Shown here in pieces: positions 32,904-39,971 of a stretch of DNA of 43,514 nt. Each line of letters starts with the position of its first letter. Position 1 is the first letter of the stretch. Made by a program: the position numbers and the translations under genes. Under the pieces are notes generated by a model that saw nothing but the letters and a program-made list of their open reading frames with translations, was not told the origin of the DNA and searched no databases. This DNA is from an uncultured Clostridia bacterium (GTDB taxonomy: Bacteria > Bacillota > Clostridia > Christensenellales > Borkfalkiaceae), in the NCBI GenBank assembly GCA_934271275.1, contig CAKQRD010000014.1, forward strand, positions 1-43,514. Reading direction: 5' to 3'.

Positions 32904-34075
32904 TGTTTATCTCCTTTTCTCCCGGGCAATATCGTTTCAAAAACCGCCCCGCCGCGGTTGTAAGCTTTAATATCGCCGCCGTGGAATTTAATTATTTCTT
33001 TTGTCAGCGCAAGACCTATGCCGGTGTTGCCTTTTCTGCCCGTATAAAACCTCTCGAAAATGTGCGGCAGGTCCTCTTTGGCTATGCCGTCGCCGTCGTC
33101 GGAAACAATAATGAGTACTTTGCCTTTTTCGTTTGAGCATCTAACGGTTACCGTGGTTTTGCAAAATTTAAAAGCGTTCGATATAAGGTTTGAAACGGCT
33201 TTACGCATTTGCTTTTCGTCGCACAAAATAGCTTCTTCTCCGCAAAGCTCGGTTTTAAGTTTCTTTTGACCGTTTTCAAAAACGGGCGCAAGCGAATTAG
33301 CCACACCGTTGATTATTCCGGCTAAATCGACTTCCCGAAGTTTCGGTTTTGCCTGCGCGGAATCGATTTTCGACAACGCGAGCAATTCTTCTATAAGCTC
33401 TGTCATTCTATCGCTTTCTTCGAGAATAACGCCTGCGGATTCCCGTATAGGCAAAACGCCTGTCTGTATCCCTTCCGCATACCCCTGAATCGCCATAAGC
33501 GGAGTTTTCAGTTCGTGAGAGGCGTTCTGAAAAAAAGACTGCCTTATTTCCTGCGCCGATTCGATTGTCTTGCCGAGCTTTAAGCCGATAGCGCATATCA
33601 CCGTACCAACAACGACAACCGCTCCGCAAAAAATCCAGTTAAGCCACTTTACGTAGCTTAATATTGAATTTATATCGACGTACAACACGTACTCGAATTT
33701 TTCGGACAAGCTCTCGTCCGACGCGTATACCGCCAAAACGATATTCCTGTTTTGACCTTTTACTATATGGAATTCGCCGCGAGCGGGTTTTTTATCGGCA
33801 CAAAAAGCCAGAACCGCCTTTTCCGTTTCGGTGAGATATACAAGATCTTCGCTTGCCTGTCCGATTTCCAGATACGCCACGCCCGAACTCAAAAAGTTTA
33901 CGCCTTTCGCGTTGCCAAACGGATCGTACTCGCCGTATTCGTATTCTATTGCTTTTTTTGCCTGTTTTTCAAGGTCTTGAGGAATTGCGATGTTCACAAC
34001 GACAAGTAATGCGCAAAGTATCAGCGCAGCCGAGCATAAACACGTCAAAACTATTTTAAGCTTAATCCGCGTCAT
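32900..34075 (-). CDS. Sensor histidine kinase
   Basis: The start at 34075 (391 aa) is chosen because its ATG overlaps the TGA of the response regulator; a longer frame to 34117 would lie inside that gene. TM1 is at the N-terminus (LKIVLTCLCSAALILCALLVVV), followed by an extracytoplasmic sensor of about 120 residues and TM2 (WIFCGAVVVVGTVICAIGL). The HisKA motif FFQNASHELKTPLMAIQGYAEG carries the phospho-accepting His. The HATPase domain has the N-box SNLISNAFKFC, DDGDGIAKEDLPHIFERFY and GIGLALTKEI. It should phosphorylate the OmpR-type regulator. Nearby thiol proteins suggest that it senses envelope or oxidative stress. Confidence 0.93.
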   Translation of the reverse strand: MTRIKLKIVLTCLCSAALILCALLVVVNIAIPQDLEKQAKKAIEYEYGEYDPFGNAKGVNFLSSGVAYLEIGQASEDLVYLTETEKAVLAFCADKKPARGEFHIVKGQNRNIVLAVYASDESLSEKFEYVLYVDINSILSYVKWLNWIFCGAVVVVGTVICAIGLKLGKTIESAQEIRQSFFQNASHELKTPLMAIQGYAEGIQTGVLPIRESAGVILEESDRMTELIEELLALSKIDSAQAKPKLREVDLAGIINGVANSLAPVFENGQKKLKTELCGEEAILCDEKQMRKAVSNLISNAFKFCKTTVTVRCSNEKGKVLIIVSDDGDGIAKEDLPHIFERFYTGRKGNTGIGLALTKEIIKFHGGDIKAYNRGGAVFETILPGRKGDKQ

Positions 34076-34773
34076 TTGTCTTTTCCCTCCCCGCCGAGTT
34101 TGTATCCGTATCCCCACACGGTTTCTATGGTTGTCGCGCTTTTTGCGGCGGAAAGTTTCTTTCTTATTCTTCTTACCGTTTCGTCTATGGCACGTGTTTC
34201 AACGTCCTCTCCAAACCCCCAGATTGCGTCCAGAAGACTGTCCCGAGAATGAGTTTTATGCGGTTCACCCATCATAAACGCCAACAAATTCATTTCGGTA
34301 TTTGTCAGCGGAACGGTTGTTTTATCGGTTAAAACAGAGTGTTTATCCTCTGAATACGTCAAGTCGGCGTATTTCAAAACCTTGCCGCCGACTTTCTTTG
34401 AGCCGTTCATTTCCGCCCTTCTCAAAAGGGCTTTCACACGCATCAAAAGCATTGTCGGACGAAAAGGTTTGGTAAGGTAATCGTCTCCGCCCAAAGTAAT
34501 TCCGTTGACATAATCGAGTTCGCCGTCCTTTGCAGTGAGGAGAATAATAGGCACTGACGAAAACTTTCTTAATTCTTTTACGCACTCTATCCCGTCGCGC
34601 CCCGGCATCATAATGTCAAGAATAACAAGGTCGGACGGCTCATTTTCAAACGTCGAAAGAAGCAAGTCGCCCGTAGGGAACGCCATAATTTCGTACCCGT
34701 CGCTTTCCAAAAAATTTTTAAGAAGTTCCCGTATGTTTTTTTCGTCGTCCGCAATATAAATCCTGTACGCCAT
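34072..34773 (-). CDS. OmpR/PhoB-family response regulator
   Basis: A 233-aa regulator. The receiver domain has the acidic pair DD (9-10), the phospho-acceptor Asp53 in LVILDIMMPGRDG and the conserved Lys in YLTKPFRP. The C-terminal winged helix contains TNTEMNLLAFMM and ETVRRIRKKL, ending in ETVWGYGYKL. It is coupled by ATGA overlap to its kinase. The tandem TTTGCAAC repeats with an 11-bp period at 35788-35806 have the geometry of an operator for this family, so autoregulation of the cluster is plausible. Confidence 0.94.
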   Translation of the reverse strand: MAYRIYIADDEKNIRELLKNFLESDGYEIMAFPTGDLLLSTFENEPSDLVILDIMMPGRDGIECVKELRKFSSVPIILLTAKDGELDYVNGITLGGDDYLTKPFRPTMLLMRVKALLRRAEMNGSKKVGGKVLKYADLTYSEDKHSVLTDKTTVPLTNTEMNLLAFMMGEPHKTHSRDSLLDAIWGFGEDVETRAIDETVRRIRKKLSAAKSATTIETVWGYGYKLGGEGKDK

Positions 34774-34794
34774 AAATCCTCTCTATGCACAATC

Positions 34795-34820
34795 GGCGTC
34801 GCGAAATCGCAACGCCTTTT
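34795..34820 (+). terminator. Possible plus-strand hairpin terminator
   Basis: GGCGTCGCG and CGCAACGCC form a stem with one internal mismatch, followed by TTTT on the plus strand. Genes here run the other way, so it may only block antisense transcription. Confidence 0.3.
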
Positions 34821-34845
34821 GCCTTTTATTTATTCTTTTATAGAT

Positions 34846-35691
34846 TTACCATCTCCCGCAGTTTGCCCCGCAAATACCATAGAGTTTTTGAGATATTTCA
34901 TTGAGTTTTGCAAGGTCTTTAAGCAATACTTCCTTTTCTTCCGCAGTTAAAACGGTAAGTTCGGCAATGTATTTTGCTTCGTCGAAATTCGCGTAGTCGA
35001 AATTTTCGTCCAACTCGTCGTAAGAGGCGTAAACTTTATCCCAAAGTTCTGCGCGAGCTTCCGTTAGTTCGTCAAACTCTTTTTTCAGCTCCTGAATCTT
35101 GTCGTTTTCCCGCTCGGCTTCTTCACCCGCTTTTCCGAAGTTCTCGCCGAAGAAGTTTTCGTCGTTTTCGATAAACGACATATCGTAATCGCCGCATCCG
35201 TTATCGGCAAAATACTTGTCGTCTTTTTCGGCAAAGTCGCAGATGCCTTCCTCGCAATCTTTGTACAAAACATCTTCGTCCTTATCGAAAAGTTCGTCGA
35301 AAAGTTTGTTGAGTTTCGCGTCGAGTTCGTCAAGCGCTTCTACACTCTTCAAAAGCGCGGCCTTTTCGTCGTCGGTAAGAGTCGTCAATCCGCCGATAAA
35401 CTCTTTTTCGGTAAAATCGTCCGGGAGTTCGTCGAGTTTTTGAAGTTCTGCAAAATACTTTTCCCAAAGTTTTGCATTCTCGTCGAAAGACTGTTGATAT
35501 TCCGCTTCCAGAGTTTCGATTTGCATAATCGTTTGTTCGATCTGCGAATTATTTGCGTCTTTATCAGCAGCGGCCCGAGCAACCGCTTTCGGCAAAAACA
35601 CCGAGACAAGCGTTACCGAGACAACGGCTATAGCGACGATGACCGACACAAACGTTATCTTTTTTAATTTCATTGTTTTTTCGGTTTTCAT
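34846..35691 (-). CDS. Secreted, acidic, coiled-coil protein with two LTxLTxxEK repeats (CpxP-like accessory candidate)
   Basis: The start at 35691 (281 aa) is preferred because AGGAGT lies 8 nt upstream; an in-frame ATG exists at 35721. A signal/anchor segment (ITFVSVIVAIAVVSVTLVSVFL) is followed by an almost all-helical, Glu/Asp/Lys-rich body. Two similar halves each contain LTTLTDDEKAALLKS or LTVLTAEEKEVLLKD after an 'ExxEFI/AKYIA' segment, so the protein arose by internal duplication. The centre has Cys residues (CEEGICDF, NGCGDY) and the end has CGANC. Small helical periplasmic proteins with LTxxQ-type motifs (CpxP, Spy, ZraP) sit next to two-component genes and modulate them. I suggest an analogous sensor partner or chaperone, with modest confidence. 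Confidence 0.68.
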   Translation of the reverse strand: MKTEKTMKLKKITFVSVIVAIAVVSVTLVSVFLPKAVARAAADKDANNSQIEQTIMQIETLEAEYQQSFDENAKLWEKYFAELQKLDELPDDFTEKEFIGGLTTLTDDEKAALLKSVEALDELDAKLNKLFDELFDKDEDVLYKDCEEGICDFAEKDDKYFADNGCGDYDMSFIENDENFFGENFGKAGEEAERENDKIQELKKEFDELTEARAELWDKVYASYDELDENFDYANFDEAKYIAELTVLTAEEKEVLLKDLAKLNEISQKLYGICGANCGRW

Positions 35692-35740
35692 GGTTACACT
35701 CCTTTTTTTGTTTATTCGCAAGCTTTTCGCTTACGATTGA

Positions 35741-35806
35741 AGTATACCGTATTCTTTAAGCAAAAATCCCCGAAAACCTGCGGTGTATTTGCAACAATTT
35801 TGCAAC
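35741..35806 (-). promoter_or_regulatory. Activated-type promoter with 11-bp-period direct repeats upstream of the two-component cluster
   Basis: A minus-strand -10 TATACT (35746-35741) has no recognisable -35. Upstream, TTTGCAAC occurs twice as read on the plus strand (35788-35795 and 35799-35806) with exactly 11 bp between starts, the spacing used by OmpR/PhoB regulators. A CGCAAGC/GCTTACG hairpin lies in the leader. Confidence 0.5.
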
Positions 35807-35821
35807 AGTCGGTTTTTTTGC

Positions 35822-36139
35822 TTATAAGAGCTTTTCAATCATCTTTTCTATTTCCGATGCGCTTCTTAGCCCTACGAACGATGCCGCGGTTTGCCCGTTT
35901 TTGAAAAATATAACCGTAGGAATGCTCGTAATGCCTAACTTTGCGGCTATGCTTTCTTCTTCGTCCACGTTTACTTTTACAACCTTTATCTTGTCTGCAT
36001 ATTTATCGGCTAACTCTTCCAAAACGGGCGCAAGCGCTTTGCAAGGAGTGCACCACGTTGCGTACAAATCCACCAGAACGAGTTTATCTGCCGAAATTAC
36101 TTCTTCCCGAAAATTGCTTTTTTTTACGTCGATTACCAT
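35822..36139 (-). CDS. trxA: Thioredoxin
   Basis: A 105-aa cytoplasmic thioredoxin with no signal peptide. The active site is WCTPCK (Cys30/Cys33) and the cis-proline loop is GITSIPTVIFFKNG. It is expected to donate electrons, through the CcdA-like membrane protein, to the two extracytoplasmic TlpA-like proteins encoded just upstream, as well as to normal cytosolic targets. AAGGAGAT precedes the ATG and the gap to the upstream gene is 13 nt, so it is the last gene of the ccdA-tlpA-tlpA-trxA group. Confidence 0.95.
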   Translation of the reverse strand: MVIDVKKSNFREEVISADKLVLVDLYATWCTPCKALAPVLEELADKYADKIKVVKVNVDEEESIAAKLGITSIPTVIFFKNGQTAASFVGLRSASEIEKMIEKLL

Positions 36140-36152
36140 TTTTATCTCCTTT

Positions 36153-37127
36153 TTAATTTAATATACGGTCTATATAATTTCTTAAAACCGCCTCGCTCAT
36201 CGAGCCTACCGCTTTTGATTTTATATTCCCGTCTGCGGTTATAAACACCGTAACGGGTATTCCCGTGACCTCATAGGCGGTTGAACCCTCTTCGTTATCG
36301 TCAAAATAGAGAGGGAAGGTATAACCGCTTTGCGAAACGAATTGCTTAACATAGTCTTTATTCAAATATACGCTTACCATTAAAAACTCCACTTTACCTT
36401 TCAGCTCTTTTGCGAGTTTGTCGAAATGCGGAAGTTCGGCTTTGCAGGGGGCACACCAAGCCGCCCAAAAGTTAACGACTATGGGTTTTCCTATAAATTC
36501 CGAAAGTTTTACGGCTTTTCCGTTTGCGTCGGTTACTGTAAAATTCTTATAATTGCCGGTTATGGCTGCGGGTTTTTTTATTTCAAAACCAAAAGTCTCC
36601 GTAGCGCCTTTATGCGTTCCGGTTTCGGCAACGGTTACCTTTACAGTATATTTGCCTATTTCTTTCGGAGCTTCGGAAAACCACTCTTCGCTTCCGTTAC
36701 GGGCAAACATAAAAGTAATTTCTCCGCCGCCGTCATACTCGAAATTATCCGCAGATACGACTACAGAGTTGCCGTCGTAAACCTTGTCGAGCGTTATGCC
36801 CGATTTCAACTTTATCGTGCGTTCGGGCTTCGCAACCATGGGAATAGCTTCCCTCTTTTTATATCCGCACTCGCTGCAGGCGCGTTCTTTTAACCCTTGT
36901 TTCGTCGTCGAAGCTTCCTCGGTTACAGTCCATTCGCCGAAAACATGTTCGGCTTTATCCTTTTTTTCGTTACAACCGTTGTCCGCGCAAACACGATAGT
37001 GATAGGTTTCGTCGTAACTTAAATCTTTAGCAAACTTATGCTCTGCTTCGTTACAACCGACACACCCCGTCGAAGCGACGACTACGATAAGCAACGTAGC
37101 GCAAAAAATAGAAATAATTTTTTTCAT
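36153..37127 (-). CDS. TlpA-like thioredoxin lipoprotein with N-terminal CxxC/Ig-like modules
   Basis: 324 aa. A signal peptide with lipobox ASTGC (Cys22) anchors it outside. Residues about 28-95 hold two short Cys-rich repeats (HYRVCADNGCNEK and RACSECGYKKRE) of the same style as the CxxC-repeat protein at 39972. Residues about 97-185 are an Ig/Big-like strand domain (YDGNSVVVSADNFEYDG, IGKYTVKVTV). Residues about 195-324 are a TlpA/ResA-type thioredoxin with active site WCAPC (Cys225/228) and GIPVTVFI cis-Pro loop. It probably reduces or repairs surface proteins using electrons from CcdA. It overlaps the preceding tlpA-like gene by ATGA. Confidence 0.88.
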   Translation of the reverse strand: MKKIISIFCATLLIVVVASTGCVGCNEAEHKFAKDLSYDETYHYRVCADNGCNEKKDKAEHVFGEWTVTEEASTTKQGLKERACSECGYKKREAIPMVAKPERTIKLKSGITLDKVYDGNSVVVSADNFEYDGGGEITFMFARNGSEEWFSEAPKEIGKYTVKVTVAETGTHKGATETFGFEIKKPAAITGNYKNFTVTDANGKAVKLSEFIGKPIVVNFWAAWCAPCKAELPHFDKLAKELKGKVEFLMVSVYLNKDYVKQFVSQSGYTFPLYFDDNEEGSTAYEVTGIPVTVFITADGNIKSKAVGSMSEAVLRNYIDRILN

Positions 37128-37678
37128 TTTGTTTTCTCCTGTAATAATTGCGTCAGATAACTTCTCAAAACCGCCTCGCTCATCGCGCCCACGCGTTTTA
37201 CCGTTATTTTACCGTCCGACGAAATAAAAATCGTTTCCGGAATAGACGAAATCCCGTAAGCGGACACGGCAGAGTTCCCGCTGTCGAAATAAAGCGGAAA
37301 AGTATAGCCGTTCCGAGAAACAAGATCAAGCGACTGCTCTTTTTTGCCGTCATAAAAAACATTCACCATAAGGAATTTTACGCGACCGTCATATTCTTTT
37401 GCGAGTTTATCAAAATGCGGAAGTTCGCTTTTGCACGGGGCGCACCACGCGGACCAAAAATTTATTACGACGGGTTGACCTATGAAATCGGATAGTTTTA
37501 CGGTGTTGCCGTCGGCGTCCTCCATAGAAAAATTCTTATATTCTTCTTTTTCTCCGGCAGGAGCGGTTGTCGACGGACTATATTTTTCGGACAACTTTTC
37601 GTATCCGAAATAAGCACCCGTTATCGCCCCTGCGAACAGTATTGCGATTATTATCGTTAAAACTATTTTCTTTGTCAT
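37124..37678 (-). CDS. Membrane-anchored TlpA/ResA-like thioredoxin
   Basis: 184 aa. An uncleaved N-terminal helix (IVLTIIIAILFAGAITGAYFGY) is followed by a short linker and a thioredoxin fold beginning FSMEDADGNTVKLSDFIGQP. The active site is WCAPC (Cys79/82) with the cis-Pro loop SIPETIFI. It is close in sequence to the C-terminal domain of the next lipoprotein (shared ELPHFDKLAKE, YTFPLYFD and GAMSEAVLR), so the two arose by duplication. AGGAGG is 7 nt before the ATG. It is expected to shuttle electrons from the CcdA-like protein to extracytoplasmic targets. Confidence 0.9.
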   Translation of the reverse strand: MTKKIVLTIIIAILFAGAITGAYFGYEKLSEKYSPSTTAPAGEKEEYKNFSMEDADGNTVKLSDFIGQPVVINFWSAWCAPCKSELPHFDKLAKEYDGRVKFLMVNVFYDGKKEQSLDLVSRNGYTFPLYFDSGNSAVSAYGISSIPETIFISSDGKITVKRVGAMSEAVLRSYLTQLLQEKTK

Positions 37679-37690
37679 AAACGTTACCTC

Positions 37691-38521
37691 CTAACTCAAA
37701 AGCGCGCCGAGTTTGTCCATAATACCTACCGCCATCAAAATACCCATAACGACAAGCAAACTTCCGCTGACGATTTTTACTGCCTTAAAATGCCGTTTGA
37801 TAAATCCGAACAGTTTTTTGGTTTTGTCGGTAAGTACCGCCGTTATTATAAACGGAATTCCTATGCCCATCGAATAAAACAATAACAGCAACAAACCTTT
37901 CGCCGCCGTTCCGGAAGTGGAAGCGAGCGCAAGCGCCGAGCCTAAAAACGCGCCCGTGCACGGTCCTACACCCACCGCAAAAACTATACCGAACAAGAAC
38001 GCCGACCATGCGCCGTCTACCTTATACGACTTTTTCAACCCTTTGAAAAACGGCAACCTGAAAAGCCCGATATACGATAATCCGAAAATTATGACGATTG
38101 CGCCCGCAACTATATTGATTATTGTTTTGTGCTTGTTTATATAGCCGCCGATAAGCCCGACAAGTCCGCCGAACACGACGAACATAAGCGTAAAACCGAT
38201 AACGAAGAACAACGAACGAACAGCCACGAGATGCTTTTTATTGCTCGCTTTTTTATTTGCGTCGGTCCGTTCGGAAACAACCGGGTTTTTTGTTCCTTCC
38301 GACTTTTTTTCGTTTCCCGAGGTTTCGGTTTCCTCGGTGGCTGTTTGCAATGTTGTTTCCGCGGGGGATTCCGTTTTATCAACGATAGGCGGCGTTTGGG
38401 GTTCTTGTTCGTCGGCTTCGTCCTCACCCGCGAAGTACGAAAGATACAGCGGTATCATAGGCAGCATACACGGCGATATAAACGAAGCCAGCCCTTCGAG
38501 AAAAGTCAGTAAATATTCCAT
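37691..38521 (-). CDS. ccdA: CcdA/DsbD-type transmembrane thiol-electron transporter
   Basis: The start is set at 38521 (276 aa): a GGGGGGA ribosome site precedes it and the protein then begins directly with the family's first helix. The frame is open further (to 38656) but through a hairpin and non-membrane sequence. Six hydrophobic helices are visible. The paired redox Cys are in SFISPCMLPMIPLYLSYFAG (TM1) and GVGPCTGAFLGSAL (TM4). An unusually long acidic, Thr/Glu-rich loop of about 65 residues separates TM1 and TM2. It should pass electrons from cytoplasmic thioredoxin to the two TlpA-like proteins. Confidence 0.92.
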   Translation of the reverse strand: MEYLLTFLEGLASFISPCMLPMIPLYLSYFAGEDEADEQEPQTPPIVDKTESPAETTLQTATEETETSGNEKKSEGTKNPVVSERTDANKKASNKKHLVAVRSLFFVIGFTLMFVVFGGLVGLIGGYINKHKTIINIVAGAIVIIFGLSYIGLFRLPFFKGLKKSYKVDGAWSAFLFGIVFAVGVGPCTGAFLGSALALASTSGTAAKGLLLLLFYSMGIGIPFIITAVLTDKTKKLFGFIKRHFKAVKIVSGSLLVVMGILMAVGIMDKLGALLS

Positions 38522-38627
38522 AGGCGAATATCCCCCCATGCGATACTTTTCATAATTTACGCTCCTTCGATTGTCGTTTTGCAATCGATCTGTTTTTTTC
38601 ATTATAAATAATCTTTCGCAAAAAGAA

Positions 38628-38697
38628 AAGAGAGTTGCTCTCACAACAAAAAACAAACGGCTTGCGTCGGGCCCGGTTGTTTTTCGGCAACTCTCTT
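38628..38697 (-). terminator. Long two-part hairpin: terminator of the Crp/Fnr gene or leader element of the ccdA operon
   Basis: Outer arms AAGAGAGTTGC and GCAACTCTCTT (11 bp) enclose a second pairing of AAAAACAAACGG with CCGGTTGTTTTT (one mismatch). On the minus strand the outer stem is followed by a U-rich TTCTTTTT tract. It lies about 110 nt before the ccdA start. Confidence 0.6.
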
Positions 38698-38734
38698 ATT
38701 TATATTTTTTTAACAAATAAATTCGGTTTATATT

Positions 38735-38751
38735 TTAAAACGCCGTTTTAA
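38735..38751. promoter_or_regulatory. Perfect 7-bp dyad TTAAAAC-GCC-GTTTTAA upstream of ccdA
   Basis: A palindromic, operator-like element followed on the minus strand by TATAAA. No convincing -35 is seen. It sits in the 426-bp interval 38522-38947, which otherwise holds the hairpin at 38628-38697 and a weak GTG-start 40-codon frame (38889-38767) that I do not call a gene. Confidence 0.4.
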
Positions 38752-38947
38752 CCTAAACGAAAAATCTCACGACGGCAAAACGATTGTTTTTAATCCGAAC
38801 GGCAAAAACACGGAAAGGCAACTCGTCGGAGAATTCTCTCCCCATAAAACGCGCGGATCGCCGTCGCATAATTCGAGTTGGATTTTCACGAACTCGCGCT
38901 CTTTTTTCTATAAAGTCTCAAATACAACTTTTCGTTTAGTTTTTTTA

Positions 38948-39613
38948 CTATATCATATCTTTCAACTTTTGAATATCTATAAGTTTGACCTTTCCCCTGC
39001 CGTATTCGATTATTCCGTCTTTTGCGAACTGTCGTATTGTTTTTCCGGCGACCTCTCTCGCGGAACTCGTCATTTTTGCAATCTCTTCCTGCGTTATGTT
39101 GAATTCCGTTTCGCCGGTATATACGTATCTTTCCACCAAAAACGCCGCCATTCTTCTCTCGTATCGCGTGAATAAAAGCCCGTGCAAAGTCGTCATACAG
39201 AGAGAAAATCTGTCGGTAAGCGTTTCGAAAATAACGCACCTGACCTCTGCGTTCGCTTCCATAATCTTCTTTACCGCGCACGACTTCACCGTAAGAAGAA
39301 CGCTGTCCCTTTCGACGACGAATTTCGCGTCGAACGTGATATGTTCGAGAACGCAAGCCGCCGACAGCAAGCCCATTTCGTTTGCCCTTAGCTCGAATAG
39401 CGTTATCTCTCTGAAATTCTCGTCGTCGATTATCGCACGAACCGCCCCTTCGAGTATCAGAAACGGCCCGACGCAATGATTTATAAGCCCGGTTATTACT
39501 TCGCCTTTTTTATAAGACGCGATTTCGGAATTATTCAAGACGATTTCCTTTTGCTCGTCCGTAAGGTATTCATAAAACGGCAAACCCTGTATCGCCTTTG
39601 CTGTTTCAAACAT
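38948..39613 (-). CDS. Crp/Fnr-family transcriptional regulator
   Basis: 221 aa. The N-terminal cyclic-nucleotide-binding-like beta barrel (about 15-130) has GPFLILEGAVRAI and ITLFELRANEMGLLSAACVL. A long dimer helix and a C-terminal winged helix follow, with ITQEEIAKMTSSAREVAGKTIRQFAKDGII. The E-x3-S-x2-R-x3 pattern of the recognition helix is as in Crp/Fnr. Five Cys are scattered (in NHCVGP, SAACVLE, SCAVKK, EVRCVIF and SLCMTT), without an FNR-type N-terminal cluster. The gene is directly before the redox operon on the same strand. A palindrome just downstream of its own promoter suggests autoregulation. Regulation of the ccdA group by it is inferred. Confidence 0.9.
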   Translation of the reverse strand: MFETAKAIQGLPFYEYLTDEQKEIVLNNSEIASYKKGEVITGLINHCVGPFLILEGAVRAIIDDENFREITLFELRANEMGLLSAACVLEHITFDAKFVVERDSVLLTVKSCAVKKIMEANAEVRCVIFETLTDRFSLCMTTLHGLLFTRYERRMAAFLVERYVYTGETEFNITQEEIAKMTSSAREVAGKTIRQFAKDGIIEYGRGKVKLIDIQKLKDMI

Positions 39614-39670
39614 TTTTCCCCTTTTGATATTGTTGATTTCACCTGTTTTCTTTCTGGCTATCTTGACGTT

Positions 39671-39688
39671 TCAGTATCTCTATACTGA
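39671..39688. promoter_or_regulatory. Palindromic operator TCAGTAT-N4-ATACTGA
   Basis: A perfect 7-bp dyad with a 4-nt spacer, the geometry of Crp/Fnr boxes. It lies just downstream of the -10 of the promoter at 39702-39730, a position suited to repression. Confidence 0.65.
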
Positions 39689-39701
39689 TATTGTTAAATA
39701 T

Positions 39702-39730
39702 ATTATAGCATAAAAATCCTTATTTTTCAA
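39702..39730 (-). promoter_or_regulatory. Sigma-A promoter of the Crp/Fnr gene
   Basis: Minus-strand -35 TTGAAA (39730-39725), 17-nt spacer and -10 TATAAT (39707-39702). The rest of the 39731-39971 interval is AT-rich, and I see no gene in it. Confidence 0.75.
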
Positions 39731-39971
39731 GTTTTAACGCGCTATGCTATGTGAAATATATAAAAATCATCTCTTTATACTGTTTTGAAACATTTTGCCG
39801 TCCCTTTTTCGGGTAATTTGTCACTCATTTTCTATTTTATATTTGACTTGTCCGTTTCAACGCATCCGCTTCTTGATTTGTTTTTATGTTCTCCCTATGA
39901 AAAATAAGACTCCCCTTCTTCAATAAAACATACAAACTCACATTGATATTCTGACCGCTTTGGACTTCGTT

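Noticed and set aside
34076..34117. Longer start for the histidine kinase
   Set aside because: It lies inside the response regulator gene; the ATGA overlap at 34072-34075 is the usual arrangement.
38522..38656. N-terminal extension of the CcdA protein by 45 residues
   Set aside because: The extension crosses the hairpin region, is not membrane-like, and a better ribosome site fits the start at 38521.
38767..38889. 40-codon GTG-start frame between ccdA and the Crp/Fnr gene
   Set aside because: The translation looks mildly protein-like, but there is no good ribosome site and no recognised homologue.
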